This document shows positions 46,876-55,208 of a DNA stretch of 64,000 nucleotides, one piece after another (position 1 is the stretch's first letter; each line of letters starts with the position of its first letter). The notes below the pieces were generated by a model, which did no database searches, had not been told where the DNA came from, and saw nothing but the letters and a program-made list of their open reading frames with translations. Source of the stretch: Croceimicrobium sp965228705 (GTDB taxonomy: Bacteria > Bacteroidota > Bacteroidia > Flavobacteriales > Schleiferiaceae). Location: contig NZ_OZ245832.1 in the NCBI RefSeq assembly GCF_965228705.1, positions 2,418,001-2,482,000 of the forward strand, given 5' to 3'. Position numbers and translations under genes: made by a program.

Positions 46876-46902
46876 AAAGCCATCCTTCGGGGTGGCTTTT
46901 TT
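46876..46902 (+). terminator. Terminator of the toxin-immunity operon
   Basis: AAAGCCATCC, loop TTCG, GGGTGGCTTT (one G-U pair), then T. It closes the operon after the immunity gene. Confidence 0.88.
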
Positions 46903-46955
46903 ATTAGCTATAAGCCTCCTTTTCTTAATGTTTTCGGATAATTAAATCCATATAA

Positions 46956-47084
46956 ATGAAGGATGCAGACGGAGTCGAAGTTATAGCCACTTTATATCTG
47001 GATAAAGATGGAAGTTTATTTGAACTTGATCTTTGGAAAACCAATTTCGAGCCCCTCCTTATACTACCTGAAAAACATGGATAG
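46956..47084 (+). pseudogene. Remnant of a second immunity-like gene (DUF6984-like end)
   Basis: A 42-residue frame, ATG 46956 to TAG 47084, reading DGVEVIATLYLDKDGSLFEL and then DLWKTNFEPL. This resembles, from memory, the C-terminal end of a family of small proteins (DUF6984-like) of which immunity proteins are members; full-length members are roughly 100 or more residues, so only the 3' part is left. It lies beyond the operon terminator, so it is probably not expressed with the toxin. The family match is from recall and needs a profile search. Confidence 0.45.
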
Positions 47085-47091
47085 CATTCCC

Positions 47092-49167
47092 TTAGCGCAA
47101 TAAGCCTTTCCCTTCCAAATCCTCCCGCATCTTCCTATGATTCGCCCAAAAGCGATCCTTAATCTGCTGGAAGACTCGGGTGAATTCAGCTTTCTCTTTC
47201 ATGGGCTTCACCAAGGGCTCATACTCCAATAAAAGGAACCAATACTGAATATGGTCTTCTTGTGCGAATTGCTCCAAATACTCCAATGACTTTTCCCAAT
47301 CCTGAGCATAGGCATAACGGATCGCTTGATGTGCATTCTGATACTTCGAATCATTGGCCTCACAATAGGCTACATAATCCGCGAATAAGCTATCAGCCTT
47401 AGCCCTATAGCCCAAGGCGCGATACACATAGGCGATCTTTGCATTTTCATAGGCATAGAGTTCCAAATTATTCGCTTCGCGATGCCGCACCAATTTGGAG
47501 AAATAGAAATAGGCACTATCATTATCCTCCAGCACATAATGCAGTTTAGCCAGATCTTGCAGCACATCCATGGCATTGGTGTCGCGTCGGTATAAGCGGC
47601 TAAGGGCATTGGCGGCCTTTTGCCAATCCTTATCCTGCACCAAATCCACAAAAACCCTTAAATGCGGAACAAATGGATTGGCCGGGTATAAACTTTGCGA
47701 CTGATCCAAATAAGCATCCGCCTCCCTAAAAAATCCCGCCTGCACCAAGGCATTGGCCAATTGCAAATAGCGATAACTCTTGGCGGTAGAATCCTGAGCC
47801 TGCCCATCCAACTGAATCCCCTTTAAGGCATACTCCACGTATTTAGCGCTATTGGGAATATAATAAGCGTAAAAATCCGAGAGCATTTGAATGGCCGCCG
47901 CCGAATTAGGATTGTAATCCAAAGCCTTTTCCAAATGCGGTAAGGCCAGGCGATAATCCTGCACTTGCAAATAATAGCAAGCCTTGGCAATCAGGCTTAC
48001 ATCCAATTTTGAATCGTACAATAGTGCCTGATCCGAATATTGATTAATCAAATCGGTGTACTGCTTTTCCCGCTGAAAGAGATCCAGGAAATAATAAGAC
48101 AAGGCCAAATCCGCATAAGCCAAAGCAAATTCTTCGTCCTCGGCAATGGCCTTCTCAAAAAAGCCAATCGCCCGCTGCAAACTCTCATGGGTCCGCGCAT
48201 AAAAGGGATCCAAAGCCTGTAAATAATAATCGTAGGCCGCTAAACTCTGAGTGGGCCGCTTGGCAATGCGCGCACGCTCTTCCTCCGAAACATAAACCTG
48301 AATCGCATCCGCAATTTCGGCCGCCACCTCCCGCTGCAAATCGAATATATCCTGGAGCTCCCGATGGTATTCGGCGGCCCATAAAGGCTCATCGCGAGCG
48401 GCATCAATCAGCTGAATATGCAGCAAAACCTTATCCCCCACCTTTTGACCACTGCCTTCCACCAAATACCGCACTTGCAGCTCATCTGCAATCTCGGGAA
48501 TCGATAAAGCGGTACTGCGAAACTTCTCGGCCGAGGTACGACTGATCACCCGCAAATCTTCAATCTTCTGCAAATTGTTGAGGGTCGACTCCATCAAGCC
48601 ATTCACGAAATACAAATTGCTCGAATCGCTGCTTTCATTTTTAAAAGGCAAAACCACGATCGACTTTTCCGACTCCAAAGCTGGTTCTTGGTCCGCATCA
48701 GGATAAAGGAAGAAAAAGGCAATCAGGATTAGAGCTACCGCAGCCAAGGCATAATAGAGTCCATTGGATTTTGGTCTTTTTTCGGCTTTCGCCGCATCTG
48801 TCTTTAGCTCCTCTTGCGACTCCGAAATTTTATTCTGCTCCCATTTCCCGGGAGGATACCCATAGTGTTCTCGAAAACATTTAACGAAATAGCTCACACT
48901 CCCAAAGCCCACCTCATAGGCTACTTCGGAAACAGAGGAAGCTCCCCCTTCCAATTTGAGCAAGGCCTGCTTTAAGCGATAAGCGCGAATAAACTGACTG
49001 GCCGAAAGCTCCGTATCCTTTTTAATCTTTCGCAAAAGATTGGAGCGACTCATGTGCATGACCTCCGCTAATTCCGAAACCCCAAAAGTCTCCGAACTTA
49101 AATTCTCTAAAAGAATTTCCTCGGCCTGTTTAATGAAATCACTGGGACTATTTTGGCGGTCTTCCAT
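47092..49167 (-). CDS. AraC-HTH / membrane / TPR fusion regulator
   Basis: 691 residues. Unusually, the AraC DNA-binding domain is N-terminal (about residues 10-105; FGVSELAEVMHMSRSNLLRK, VSEVAYEVGFGSVSYFVKCF, HYGYPPGKW). A transmembrane helix follows (about 137-155), then a FlgO-like / adenylate-cyclase-associated domain (SIVVLPFKNESSD, about 168-290) and a TPR array (about 300-660) outside the cytoplasm. It probably senses periplasmic state and acts on nearby genes. It diverges from the ankyrin-acyltransferase-hydrolase operon, with a direct repeat at 49245-49272 in the shared region. Confidence 0.87.
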   Translation of the reverse strand: MEDRQNSPSDFIKQAEEILLENLSSETFGVSELAEVMHMSRSNLLRKIKKDTELSASQFIRAYRLKQALLKLEGGASSVSEVAYEVGFGSVSYFVKCFREHYGYPPGKWEQNKISESQEELKTDAAKAEKRPKSNGLYYALAAVALILIAFFFLYPDADQEPALESEKSIVVLPFKNESSDSSNLYFVNGLMESTLNNLQKIEDLRVISRTSAEKFRSTALSIPEIADELQVRYLVEGSGQKVGDKVLLHIQLIDAARDEPLWAAEYHRELQDIFDLQREVAAEIADAIQVYVSEEERARIAKRPTQSLAAYDYYLQALDPFYARTHESLQRAIGFFEKAIAEDEEFALAYADLALSYYFLDLFQREKQYTDLINQYSDQALLYDSKLDVSLIAKACYYLQVQDYRLALPHLEKALDYNPNSAAAIQMLSDFYAYYIPNSAKYVEYALKGIQLDGQAQDSTAKSYRYLQLANALVQAGFFREADAYLDQSQSLYPANPFVPHLRVFVDLVQDKDWQKAANALSRLYRRDTNAMDVLQDLAKLHYVLEDNDSAYFYFSKLVRHREANNLELYAYENAKIAYVYRALGYRAKADSLFADYVAYCEANDSKYQNAHQAIRYAYAQDWEKSLEYLEQFAQEDHIQYWFLLLEYEPLVKPMKEKAEFTRVFQQIKDRFWANHRKMREDLEGKGLLR

Positions 49168-49244
49168 GCTCCTTTTTCGCCTTTCGAAAGTAGAAAAAAT
49201 TAGGCCCGCATTTCTGCTTAAAAATTAGGACTCAAAAGAGCTTT

Positions 49245-49272
49245 TGCGTCATAATTTATAGAGATGCGTCAT
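49245..49272. promoter_or_regulatory. Direct repeat, candidate AraC operator
   Basis: TGCGTCAT occurs at 49245-49252 and 49265-49272, 20 bp apart (about two turns), in the gap between the divergent AraC-TPR gene and the operon starting at 49382. Confidence 0.45.
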
Positions 49273-49381
49273 TCTTTTCAAAGCCGCGGCAAAGTTTACA
49301 CAAAGCGAAGCATAGGCTATAGCCCAAGCCTGGCAAGGGCCACACCTTTGAAGCATCAAATTCACAAAACAAAATTTAGAG

Positions 49382-49960
49382 ATGAACGCACTTAACTTCT
49401 TCCAAAGAAAAAACCTTTTAAAAAGCCTTAGTCTGATGCTTATTTTCAGCCTTAGCATCGCTTGTCAAAATCAAAATTCGGAATCCAGCGAAGTAAAAAT
49501 TGAGGCCCCCGAAATGGATATTGCCACTGCCGTTATTAGTGGAAATTTGGTCGCCGTAAAGCAACATATTGCCGCTGGCACCGACCTCAATCAAAAGGAT
49601 GCTTTTACCGGATCTACTCCATTAATTACAGCCGCTACTTTCGACAAGCGCGAAATCGCCCAGGCCCTGATTGATGGTGGCTCAGACCTCAGCCTTCAAA
49701 ACAATGATGGATCGAGTGCATTGCATAGCGCTGCCTTTTTCGGTCGGGTAGAAATCGTTCAAATGCTAATCGATGCTAAGGCCGACAAAAACCTGCGCAA
49801 TACCTACGGCGCAACTCCCCGCGAAATTGTTTTGGCCGATTTCGAAGCCATGAAACCTGTTTACCAAATGATGCAGGAACAATTAAGCCCCATGGGTTTA
49901 CAATTAGATATGGTGGCCCTCGAAAAAGCGCGCCCCGTAATCGCCCTGATGTTAGAATAA
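49382..49960 (+). CDS. Ankyrin-repeat lipoprotein
   Basis: 192 residues. A lipoprotein signal peptide ends SLSIAC (Cys about residue 28). From about residue 50 there are three to four ankyrin repeats, seen as GSTPLITAATFDKREIAQAL, GSSALHSAAFFGRVEIVQML and GATPREIVLADF. It is a periplasm-facing or outer-membrane lipoprotein with a protein-binding scaffold; the partner is unknown. It is the first gene of an operon with the acyltransferase (25-bp gap) and the serine hydrolase. Confidence 0.85.
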   Translation: MNALNFFQRKNLLKSLSLMLIFSLSIACQNQNSESSEVKIEAPEMDIATAVISGNLVAVKQHIAAGTDLNQKDAFTGSTPLITAATFDKREIAQALIDGGSDLSLQNNDGSSALHSAAFFGRVEIVQMLIDAKADKNLRNTYGATPREIVLADFEAMKPVYQMMQEQLSPMGLQLDMVALEKARPVIALMLE

Positions 49961-49985
49961 TCTCGAAAACTTAAACAGATAAAAA

Positions 49986-51053
49986 ATGGAAACTGCAAGA
50001 AGGCACGATATCGACTGGCTACGGGTAATTGCCATCGGACTTTTATTGATCTATCATATTGCCATTGTCTTTCAACCCTGGGCGCTCTTCATTGGTTTTA
50101 TCCGCAGCGATGAACTTTTAGAAGGACTTTGGAAACCGATGTCTCTGATTAATGTTTGGCGCATTCCCTTCCTCTTTTTTGTATCGGGAATGGGTGTTTA
50201 CTTCGCCATGCAAAAACGGAACATCAAGCAATTGCTGCTGGATCGATCCAAGCGCATTCTGGTCCCTTACCTCTTTGGCATTGTTGCTATCGTGCCCTTG
50301 CACTTCTTGCTCTTTCAAAACTATTACAATCAGCCCCTGCACTATTTTGCCCATCCTGCCCACCTGTGGTTTTTAGGCAATATTGTAATCTATATTTCCA
50401 TCCTCTTTCCCTTCTTCTTCCAGCTGATTAAAAAGCCGGAGGGTAAATTCCGCCGCAGCCTGGAGAAAATGATGCGCAACCCCTTGGGACCCTTGGCCAT
50501 CCTTCCCTTTTTCATCTTGGAAGTACTCCTTGTTCAGCCGGATGTTTTTGCCCTCTATGCCCAAACATTACATGGATACGCTATTGGATTCCTGGCCTTC
50601 TTCTTTGGTTTTTTAATGGTTTATGTTGGCAAAAGCTTTTGGCAAGTCCTATTAAAATGGCATGGGCTCTATTTAGCTTTAGCCTTAGGCATGGGCCTAT
50701 TACGCATCAGCATTTTGGAAGCGCACTTCACTAATGCCCTTATGGCGGTGGAATCCAATTTATGGATCTTAGGAATCTTTGGCCTGGGCTACAAATACCT
50801 CAATCGCCCCAGCAAAAGCCTGAGCTACCTAAGTGAAAGTGCCTATCCTATTTACATCATTCACATGTTTGTGCTCTATGCTGTAGCTTCATGGGTACTT
50901 AAATTAAGCTTGGACCCCCATTTAAAATTCGCACTTAGCGTACTTTTAACCTTAGCGGGATGCTTGTTGATTTTCGAATTAATCATTAAGCGGATTCCAT
51001 TGTTACGCCCCCTCTTTGGCATGAAGTACCAGCGGGCGCAAAAAGCCAAATAA
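49986..51053 (+). CDS. Acyltransferase 3 family membrane protein
   Basis: 355 residues with about ten membrane helices. The N terminus RHDIDWLRVIAIGLLLIYH is typical of the acyltransferase-3 family, with the conserved His after helix 1 region, and FAHPAHLWFLGNI and YPIYIIHMFVLY are the other hallmarks. These proteins transfer acetyl or other acyl groups to sugars or lipids of the envelope. The substrate is unknown. It sits 25 bp after the ankyrin lipoprotein gene and 2 bp before the serine hydrolase gene. Confidence 0.88.
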   Translation: METARRHDIDWLRVIAIGLLLIYHIAIVFQPWALFIGFIRSDELLEGLWKPMSLINVWRIPFLFFVSGMGVYFAMQKRNIKQLLLDRSKRILVPYLFGIVAIVPLHFLLFQNYYNQPLHYFAHPAHLWFLGNIVIYISILFPFFFQLIKKPEGKFRRSLEKMMRNPLGPLAILPFFILEVLLVQPDVFALYAQTLHGYAIGFLAFFFGFLMVYVGKSFWQVLLKWHGLYLALALGMGLLRISILEAHFTNALMAVESNLWILGIFGLGYKYLNRPSKSLSYLSESAYPIYIIHMFVLYAVASWVLKLSLDPHLKFALSVLLTLAGCLLIFELIIKRIPLLRPLFGMKYQRAQKAK

Positions 51054-51055
51054 AT

Positions 51056-52090
51056 ATGAGTCCAAAGAAAATAATCGGCCTAAGCCTTATCCTCCTCTCC
51101 ATGATCGGAACTTATTTATTCGCTCCCTGGCTATTGATTAAACTCTGGCTCAGCCCTTTGCCAGACAGCCCTCAAGCCCAAATAGAAGACATTTTAGACT
51201 ATAAGGTAGATGGTGTTATTCTCTATATTGATCAGGCCGGGAAAGCTCCCGAAGCTTATGCTGCAGGCTGGAATAATCGCACCAATGAGGTGGCGGCCAA
51301 TCCTCAAAGCTTATTTAAGGTGGCTAGCATTAGCAAGCTCTTTATTGCCACCGCCGCTACCAAATTGATTCAAGCGGAAAAACTGGATCTCGACGCCCCC
51401 CTAAGCAGCCTGCTCCCTTTTACCAAAGGCCATATTTCCAATGCCGATGCCATCACTTTAAAAATGCTGATCCAACATCGCAGTGGTATCCCCAATTTCC
51501 TGGATCAACCGGATTATCCCTGGACCGATCTTTTCACCGAAAATCTACCAGCCCTGGAATTGGTTTATGACCTCCCAGCTGATTTTGAACCGGATGAAAA
51601 ATACCAATACAGCAATACCAATTACCTACTGCTAGGCGCCATCCTCGATAGTACTTTGGGCTACAGTCACCACCAATACATCAAGGAAGAAATTCTGGAC
51701 CCCTTAGGTTTAAAACACACCTATAGCCTGCTAAACGAGGTAAATCAAGACTCTTTGATGAGCGGCTATCATATCGGTTACGAACCCGACATCAAAAGCA
51801 GCAATTATGTACACCCCGGAGGGTCCATGATCTCCACAGCCCGCGATATTGCGGTCTTCTTACGCGCCCTCAATGAAGGCAGTTTCCTAAACCCGGAAGA
51901 ACAAGCCCTTTATGAATCACTCTATCGCTTGGAACATACGGGCCTCTTACCCGGCTATTCCAGCATTGCGCGCTACGGTGCCGATTTAGACGCCGTGATC
52001 GTCCTCTTTATCAATACCAGCGGCGGTTTATCTTGGAGTATTACGGAGGCTACTTATCGGAGGGTGGTGAAGATTTTGAGGAAGGGGTAA
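51056..52090 (+). CDS. Beta-lactamase-family serine hydrolase
   Basis: 344 residues with an N-terminal hydrophobic anchor (about 5-30). Catalytic motifs of the class C / DD-peptidase superfamily are visible: Ser91-x-x-Lys94 in VASISKLF, YSN (about 184) in YQYSNTNYLLLGA, and HPGGSM in place of KTG. It is therefore a periplasmic esterase or peptidase-like enzyme rather than proven beta-lactamase. It is the third gene of the operon after the acyltransferase; together they suggest envelope modification controlled by the divergent AraC-TPR protein. Confidence 0.87.
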   Translation: MSPKKIIGLSLILLSMIGTYLFAPWLLIKLWLSPLPDSPQAQIEDILDYKVDGVILYIDQAGKAPEAYAAGWNNRTNEVAANPQSLFKVASISKLFIATAATKLIQAEKLDLDAPLSSLLPFTKGHISNADAITLKMLIQHRSGIPNFLDQPDYPWTDLFTENLPALELVYDLPADFEPDEKYQYSNTNYLLLGAILDSTLGYSHHQYIKEEILDPLGLKHTYSLLNEVNQDSLMSGYHIGYEPDIKSSNYVHPGGSMISTARDIAVFLRALNEGSFLNPEEQALYESLYRLEHTGLLPGYSSIARYGADLDAVIVLFINTSGGLSWSITEATYRRVVKILRKG

Positions 52091-52125
52091 GGAGCAAAAT
52101 AAGCTTTATAGTGAAAGGCTAAAGA

Positions 52126-52156
52126 TTGACATTCCGCTAAACAGGGTCTATATTTG
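52126..52156 (+). promoter_or_regulatory. Consensus promoter upstream of the unknown secreted protein
   Basis: TTG (52126-52128), 20-bp spacer, TATATTTG (52149-52156): an exact Bacteroidota -33/-7 fit, 73 bp before the ATG at 52230. Confidence 0.7.
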
Positions 52157-52229
52157 AGACATTCATTCGCTCGCTAATTAACTTTAACCACTGTCCTAAG
52201 GTAAATCACCAGGACTTTATCCCTTTTCT

Positions 52230-53849
52230 ATGTTAAGAATCCTAGCCCTTTCTTTAAGCTTACTATGCCTTATTAGTCATTTAGATGCCCAGACTTTTAA
52301 AACAGGCCCCAGGATTAAAAGTCCCTTTAAGGACTATGACCCTCAATTCGTCCAGGAAGACGCCACGAACCTTTATGGATTAATGGTTAATGATGATGAG
52401 TTGGTCTTAAGCATCGTTAATAAACAAAGACCCAATCAAACAGAGTTTCATTATCTGGAATTACCCGAAAGCGCCTCCAATTACTATTCATTTTTCAGCA
52501 TTGGAGAATTTGGAAATCGCCTGGTCTATATCAATGAATATGCTGAAGATGATCATTTCAAACTGGTAGCGCATTTCATTGATATTGAAACTAAGACCTT
52601 CGGACCAGAAATAGTGCTTCATGACAAGGAATATGAAAAGGAAAGGACTCGTGGTTACTATGATCTTTACTGGACTGAAGACGGTCAACATTTAATAGTA
52701 AGTAGCTTCACCTACTACAAGAAGAGGAAGAAAAGTGATCATGCCCTATTACTTTTCGACCGCGATTTCACCAAAGTATCTGAGAGAACATTAAGAGGAG
52801 GAAATAGGTACAGTCGATTAGGGTCCATACTGGAAGTTGATAATGATGGAAACCTCTATGCTTATCTCCCGGCACAAGACAGCTTGGTTATTTTCCATGC
52901 GGATCAAAACTACCAAGACACCTATATCAAACTCTCCGGCGATCCCAGAGATAAAAACGGTGTCTTCTCCAATTCAAAAATCTCAATTGTAAATCCGAAT
53001 AAAATCCTAATCAGCAGTCAATTTCATAGTGAGGATCCGGATAGTCCATCGAAAAAAACGGGATTCAGAGTACATTCTGATATGCCCATTACAGGCCTGA
53101 GAATTGCAAGTGTTAATCCAAAGTCAAATAGTATCCTTAAGGAAACTAAAATTCATTTGTACGATGAACCATTGATCGAAGGATTCCAAAAGGCAATGAA
53201 TCACTATTGGGATTTAGGACAATACATGGGCAGCGAGGTACCCTCTCAAGACCAATCAGTTTTTAGCACCCGTAATTATCACGATAGCCTGGGAAACACC
53301 TATTTACTAATCCAGCAAAAAATTCACATTCGGGTACCTCCTGCAACCACTGGTGTGCATGAGCAATATGGCTTCTATGACCTAAATATCATTGCCCTCA
53401 ATAATCAAGAAGAAATTCTTTGGACGCAACTAATTAAAAGAAAGCGTGAATACATCCCCAATAAGGATGATGCCTACGGACAGCGCTCTTTCCCACAAAC
53501 CACCGCTTTACGAAATATCCTAAATCAAGATTCTGAGTCCTTCGATTGCTATGCTTTTTTAAATAATGATCAATTGGTGCTTATTTACAATGATCTCCCA
53601 GAAAACATGGCCAACATGAATCCTGAAAACAGGATTAAGAAAGTGGATGGTCATAAAAATCATGTTCCTGTGGTTCAAAAAATCAATTTAGAAAACGGTG
53701 AAAGAGTGGGTAGCATCGAGAAACGCATGACCTTACCCAAAATGATCCTTAAGCCCTTTCAGATATATTACAGTGAAATGGACAATCGCTATTACTACGC
53801 CTCAGGTAATGGCAAGCAAATCCAGATAAGCACTTTTAGCATGCCCTAA
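52230..53849 (+). CDS. Secreted protein of unknown function
   Basis: 539 residues with a signal peptide ending HLDAQ (about residue 21). The remainder is beta-rich and without helices; repeated segments such as GEFGNRLVYINEYA, DLYWTEDGQHLIVSSF and SILEVDNDGNLYAYLPAQDSL hint at a propeller-like fold. There is no T9SS sorting domain and no membrane segment. I recognise no family. It has its own promoter (52126-52156) and terminator (53873-53905), so it is a single-gene unit. Confidence 0.72.
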   Translation: MLRILALSLSLLCLISHLDAQTFKTGPRIKSPFKDYDPQFVQEDATNLYGLMVNDDELVLSIVNKQRPNQTEFHYLELPESASNYYSFFSIGEFGNRLVYINEYAEDDHFKLVAHFIDIETKTFGPEIVLHDKEYEKERTRGYYDLYWTEDGQHLIVSSFTYYKKRKKSDHALLLFDRDFTKVSERTLRGGNRYSRLGSILEVDNDGNLYAYLPAQDSLVIFHADQNYQDTYIKLSGDPRDKNGVFSNSKISIVNPNKILISSQFHSEDPDSPSKKTGFRVHSDMPITGLRIASVNPKSNSILKETKIHLYDEPLIEGFQKAMNHYWDLGQYMGSEVPSQDQSVFSTRNYHDSLGNTYLLIQQKIHIRVPPATTGVHEQYGFYDLNIIALNNQEEILWTQLIKRKREYIPNKDDAYGQRSFPQTTALRNILNQDSESFDCYAFLNNDQLVLIYNDLPENMANMNPENRIKKVDGHKNHVPVVQKINLENGERVGSIEKRMTLPKMILKPFQIYYSEMDNRYYYASGNGKQIQISTFSMP

Positions 53850-53872
53850 ACTTGCATAATCATATTGAATTG

Positions 53873-53905
53873 AAAATCCCCGGTTCTTGGAATTGGGGAT
53901 TTTTT
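53873..53905 (+). terminator. Terminator of the unknown secreted protein gene
   Basis: AAATCCCC pairs with GGGGATTT over a 13-nt loop and is followed by T. Confidence 0.7.
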
Positions 53906-53936
53906 ATGAGTAGTCAAGCTTTAGAAATACGATTAA

Positions 53937-53970
53937 ACAAAAAAGGCGAGAAAACAATACGCTTTCTCGC
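53937..53970 (-). terminator. Terminator of the tRNA gene
   Basis: On the minus strand GGCGAGAAA, a 9-nt loop, TTTCTCGCC and then a T run. It begins 6 bp after the tRNA 3' end. Confidence 0.8.
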
Positions 53971-53975
53971 CTCAA

Positions 53976-54050
53976 GTGGGCCCAGCAGGGCTTGAACCTG
54001 CGACCAAGTGATTATGAGTCACCTACTCTAACCAGCTGAGCTATGGGCCC
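53976..54050 (-). tRNA. tRNA with CAU anticodon, probably tRNA-Ile2
   Basis: A cloverleaf can be drawn: acceptor GGGCCCA/TGGGCCC, D arm GCTC...GAGT, anticodon arm GTGA CTCATAA TCAC, T arm GCAGG TTCAAGC CCTGC, discriminator A, no encoded CCA. The CAU anticodon could be Met or the lysidine-modified Ile2; C4-G69 and C5-G68 in the acceptor, which TilS is known to need, favour Ile2. A -7 element TAAATTTG lies at 54069-54062. A terminator follows. Confidence 0.88.
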
Positions 54051-54210
54051 GAAAAGGAGGGCAAATTTAGTATTTATCATTGAATTGAAGCCCATAGAAT
54101 ACACTCAGATATAGAAGCTGTAAAACAAGTAGTGATCCTCTGTGTTCTCCCCGCCTCCGTGCCTCCGTGTTGAAGCAATCCCAAACAAATTTTCTTGACC
54201 ATCAAACCCT

Positions 54211-54282
54211 CTAAGAGCGCAGCGATCTATCGTCTAAAATCTAAAAGCGCAGCGGTCTATACGCTAACAGCACAGCGGTCTA
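54211..54282 (+). repeat. Three copies of a 19-bp repeat (left cluster)
   Basis: Consensus CTAANAGCGYAGCGRTCTA at 54211-54229, 54241-54259 and 54264-54282 (the last with AGCACAGCG). Same orientation as the five copies at 55127-55365. Confidence 0.8.
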
Positions 54283-54285
54283 TTC

Positions 54286-54330
54286 TTTTCGTTTAACGGT
54301 CAATAATCTTCGATAAACGGTAAACGAAAA
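54286..54330. repeat. Inverted repeat
   Basis: TTTTCGTTTA (54286-54295) and TAAACGAAAA (54321-54330), perfect 10-bp arms around 25 nt that themselves contain further CGGT/AAACGA-like copies. Confidence 0.65.
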
Positions 54331-54377
54331 CAATTAATTGCTAATTTTCAACTACTTACAAAACTCGATTTCCGGTC

Positions 54378-54414
54378 ATCGAAACCGATAATCGACCTTT
54401 TATCGGTAAACGAT
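54378..54414. repeat. Inverted repeat with 8-bp stem
   Basis: ACCGATAA and TTATCGGT form a perfect stem around TCGACCTT, with an outer ATCG/CGAT pairing. It shares the CGGTAAACGA word with the repeat at 54286-54330. The rest of the gap between the tRNA and the HAD gene holds no gene that I can see. Confidence 0.6.
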
Positions 54415-54516
54415 AGGTTCTTAAGTCTGCTAAGGCCACTATTTACTTGGCTATATTTCCCAAAAGCGGGAAATTTTTAAGCCTTATTTCCTTCTTTTGT
54501 GCTCAAATACCACGCA

Positions 54517-55125
54517 ATGCCTAAACACCTGCTTTTCGATTTCGGAGCGGTTCTTATTCCCATCGACACCAAGCTTACTTACAAGGCCTTCGAAGCCCTG
54601 GGTGCCGAAGAAAAGCTAGCAGAGCAAGATGAGCTCTTTCATCAATTTGAACGCGGGGAACTTAGCACCGACGATTTCCTAAGCCAATTGCAAGGCTTCT
54701 TCTTTCGGAAATCCATTTTCAAAAAGGATTTAGCTGCAGCCTGGAATGCCCTCTGCTATGAGGCGATTCCGGATGAGAATATTCGTCTGCTTAAAAGCTT
54801 AAAAAACAAAGGACATAAGCTCTACCTCCTGAGCAATACCAATCCCTTGCATATCGAAAAGATCAAGGCCCTTTGCGGACCCTTTAAATACAAGCAGTTT
54901 ATCAGTCAATTTGATGCGGTATACTTCAGCCACGAAACGGGGCATCGTAAACCCGAAGCTGATTTCTACAAGAAAGTATTGAAGGAGCAAAAACTAAAAG
55001 CCGCCGACTGTTTCTTTATCGACGATCGGGAAGACAATATTGAAGCCGCCACCAAGCTCAAGCTGGAATGCTGGCACTTCGACCCGAAAAAAGATAAAAT
55101 TGAAACGATCAAGAAACGCCTCTAA
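54517..55125 (+). CDS. HAD-superfamily phosphatase (YihX-like)
   Basis: 202 residues from the ATG at 54517; a longer GTG start (54499) adds only six residues and is rejected. HAD motif I is LLFDFGAVLIPID, with the nucleophilic Asp followed by the D-x-G-x-V variant common in subfamily IA. Motif II is LYLLSNTN, the conserved Lys lies in HRKPEADFYKKVL and motif III is CFFIDDREDNIEAA. YihX-like members dephosphorylate sugar phosphates such as glucose-1-phosphate; the substrate here is inferred only. The gene is flanked on both sides by the 19-bp repeats, and its 3' end is duplicated downstream. Confidence 0.88.
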   Translation: MPKHLLFDFGAVLIPIDTKLTYKAFEALGAEEKLAEQDELFHQFERGELSTDDFLSQLQGFFFRKSIFKKDLAAAWNALCYEAIPDENIRLLKSLKNKGHKLYLLSNTNPLHIEKIKALCGPFKYKQFISQFDAVYFSHETGHRKPEADFYKKVLKEQKLKAADCFFIDDREDNIEAATKLKLECWHFDPKKDKIETIKKRL

Positions 55126-55126
55126 T

Positions 55127-55198
55127 CTAACAGTGTAGCGATCTAAACTCTAATAGCGTAGCGGTCTAAATTCTAACATCTAATAGCGCAGCGATCTT
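55127..55198 (+). repeat. Three copies of the 19-bp repeat (middle cluster)
   Basis: 55127-55145, 55150-55168 and 55180-55198 (the last ending CTT). They begin 2 bp after the HAD stop. Confidence 0.8.
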
Positions 55199-55208
55199 AA
55201 CTCTATAT

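Noticed and set aside
51056..52090. True beta-lactamase resistance gene
   Set aside because: SxxK and YxN fit the wide superfamily, but HxG replaces KTG and context is envelope modification; resistance cannot be claimed.
53976..54050. tRNA as an integration site of a mobile element
   Set aside because: No integrase and no second copy of the tRNA end within the window.
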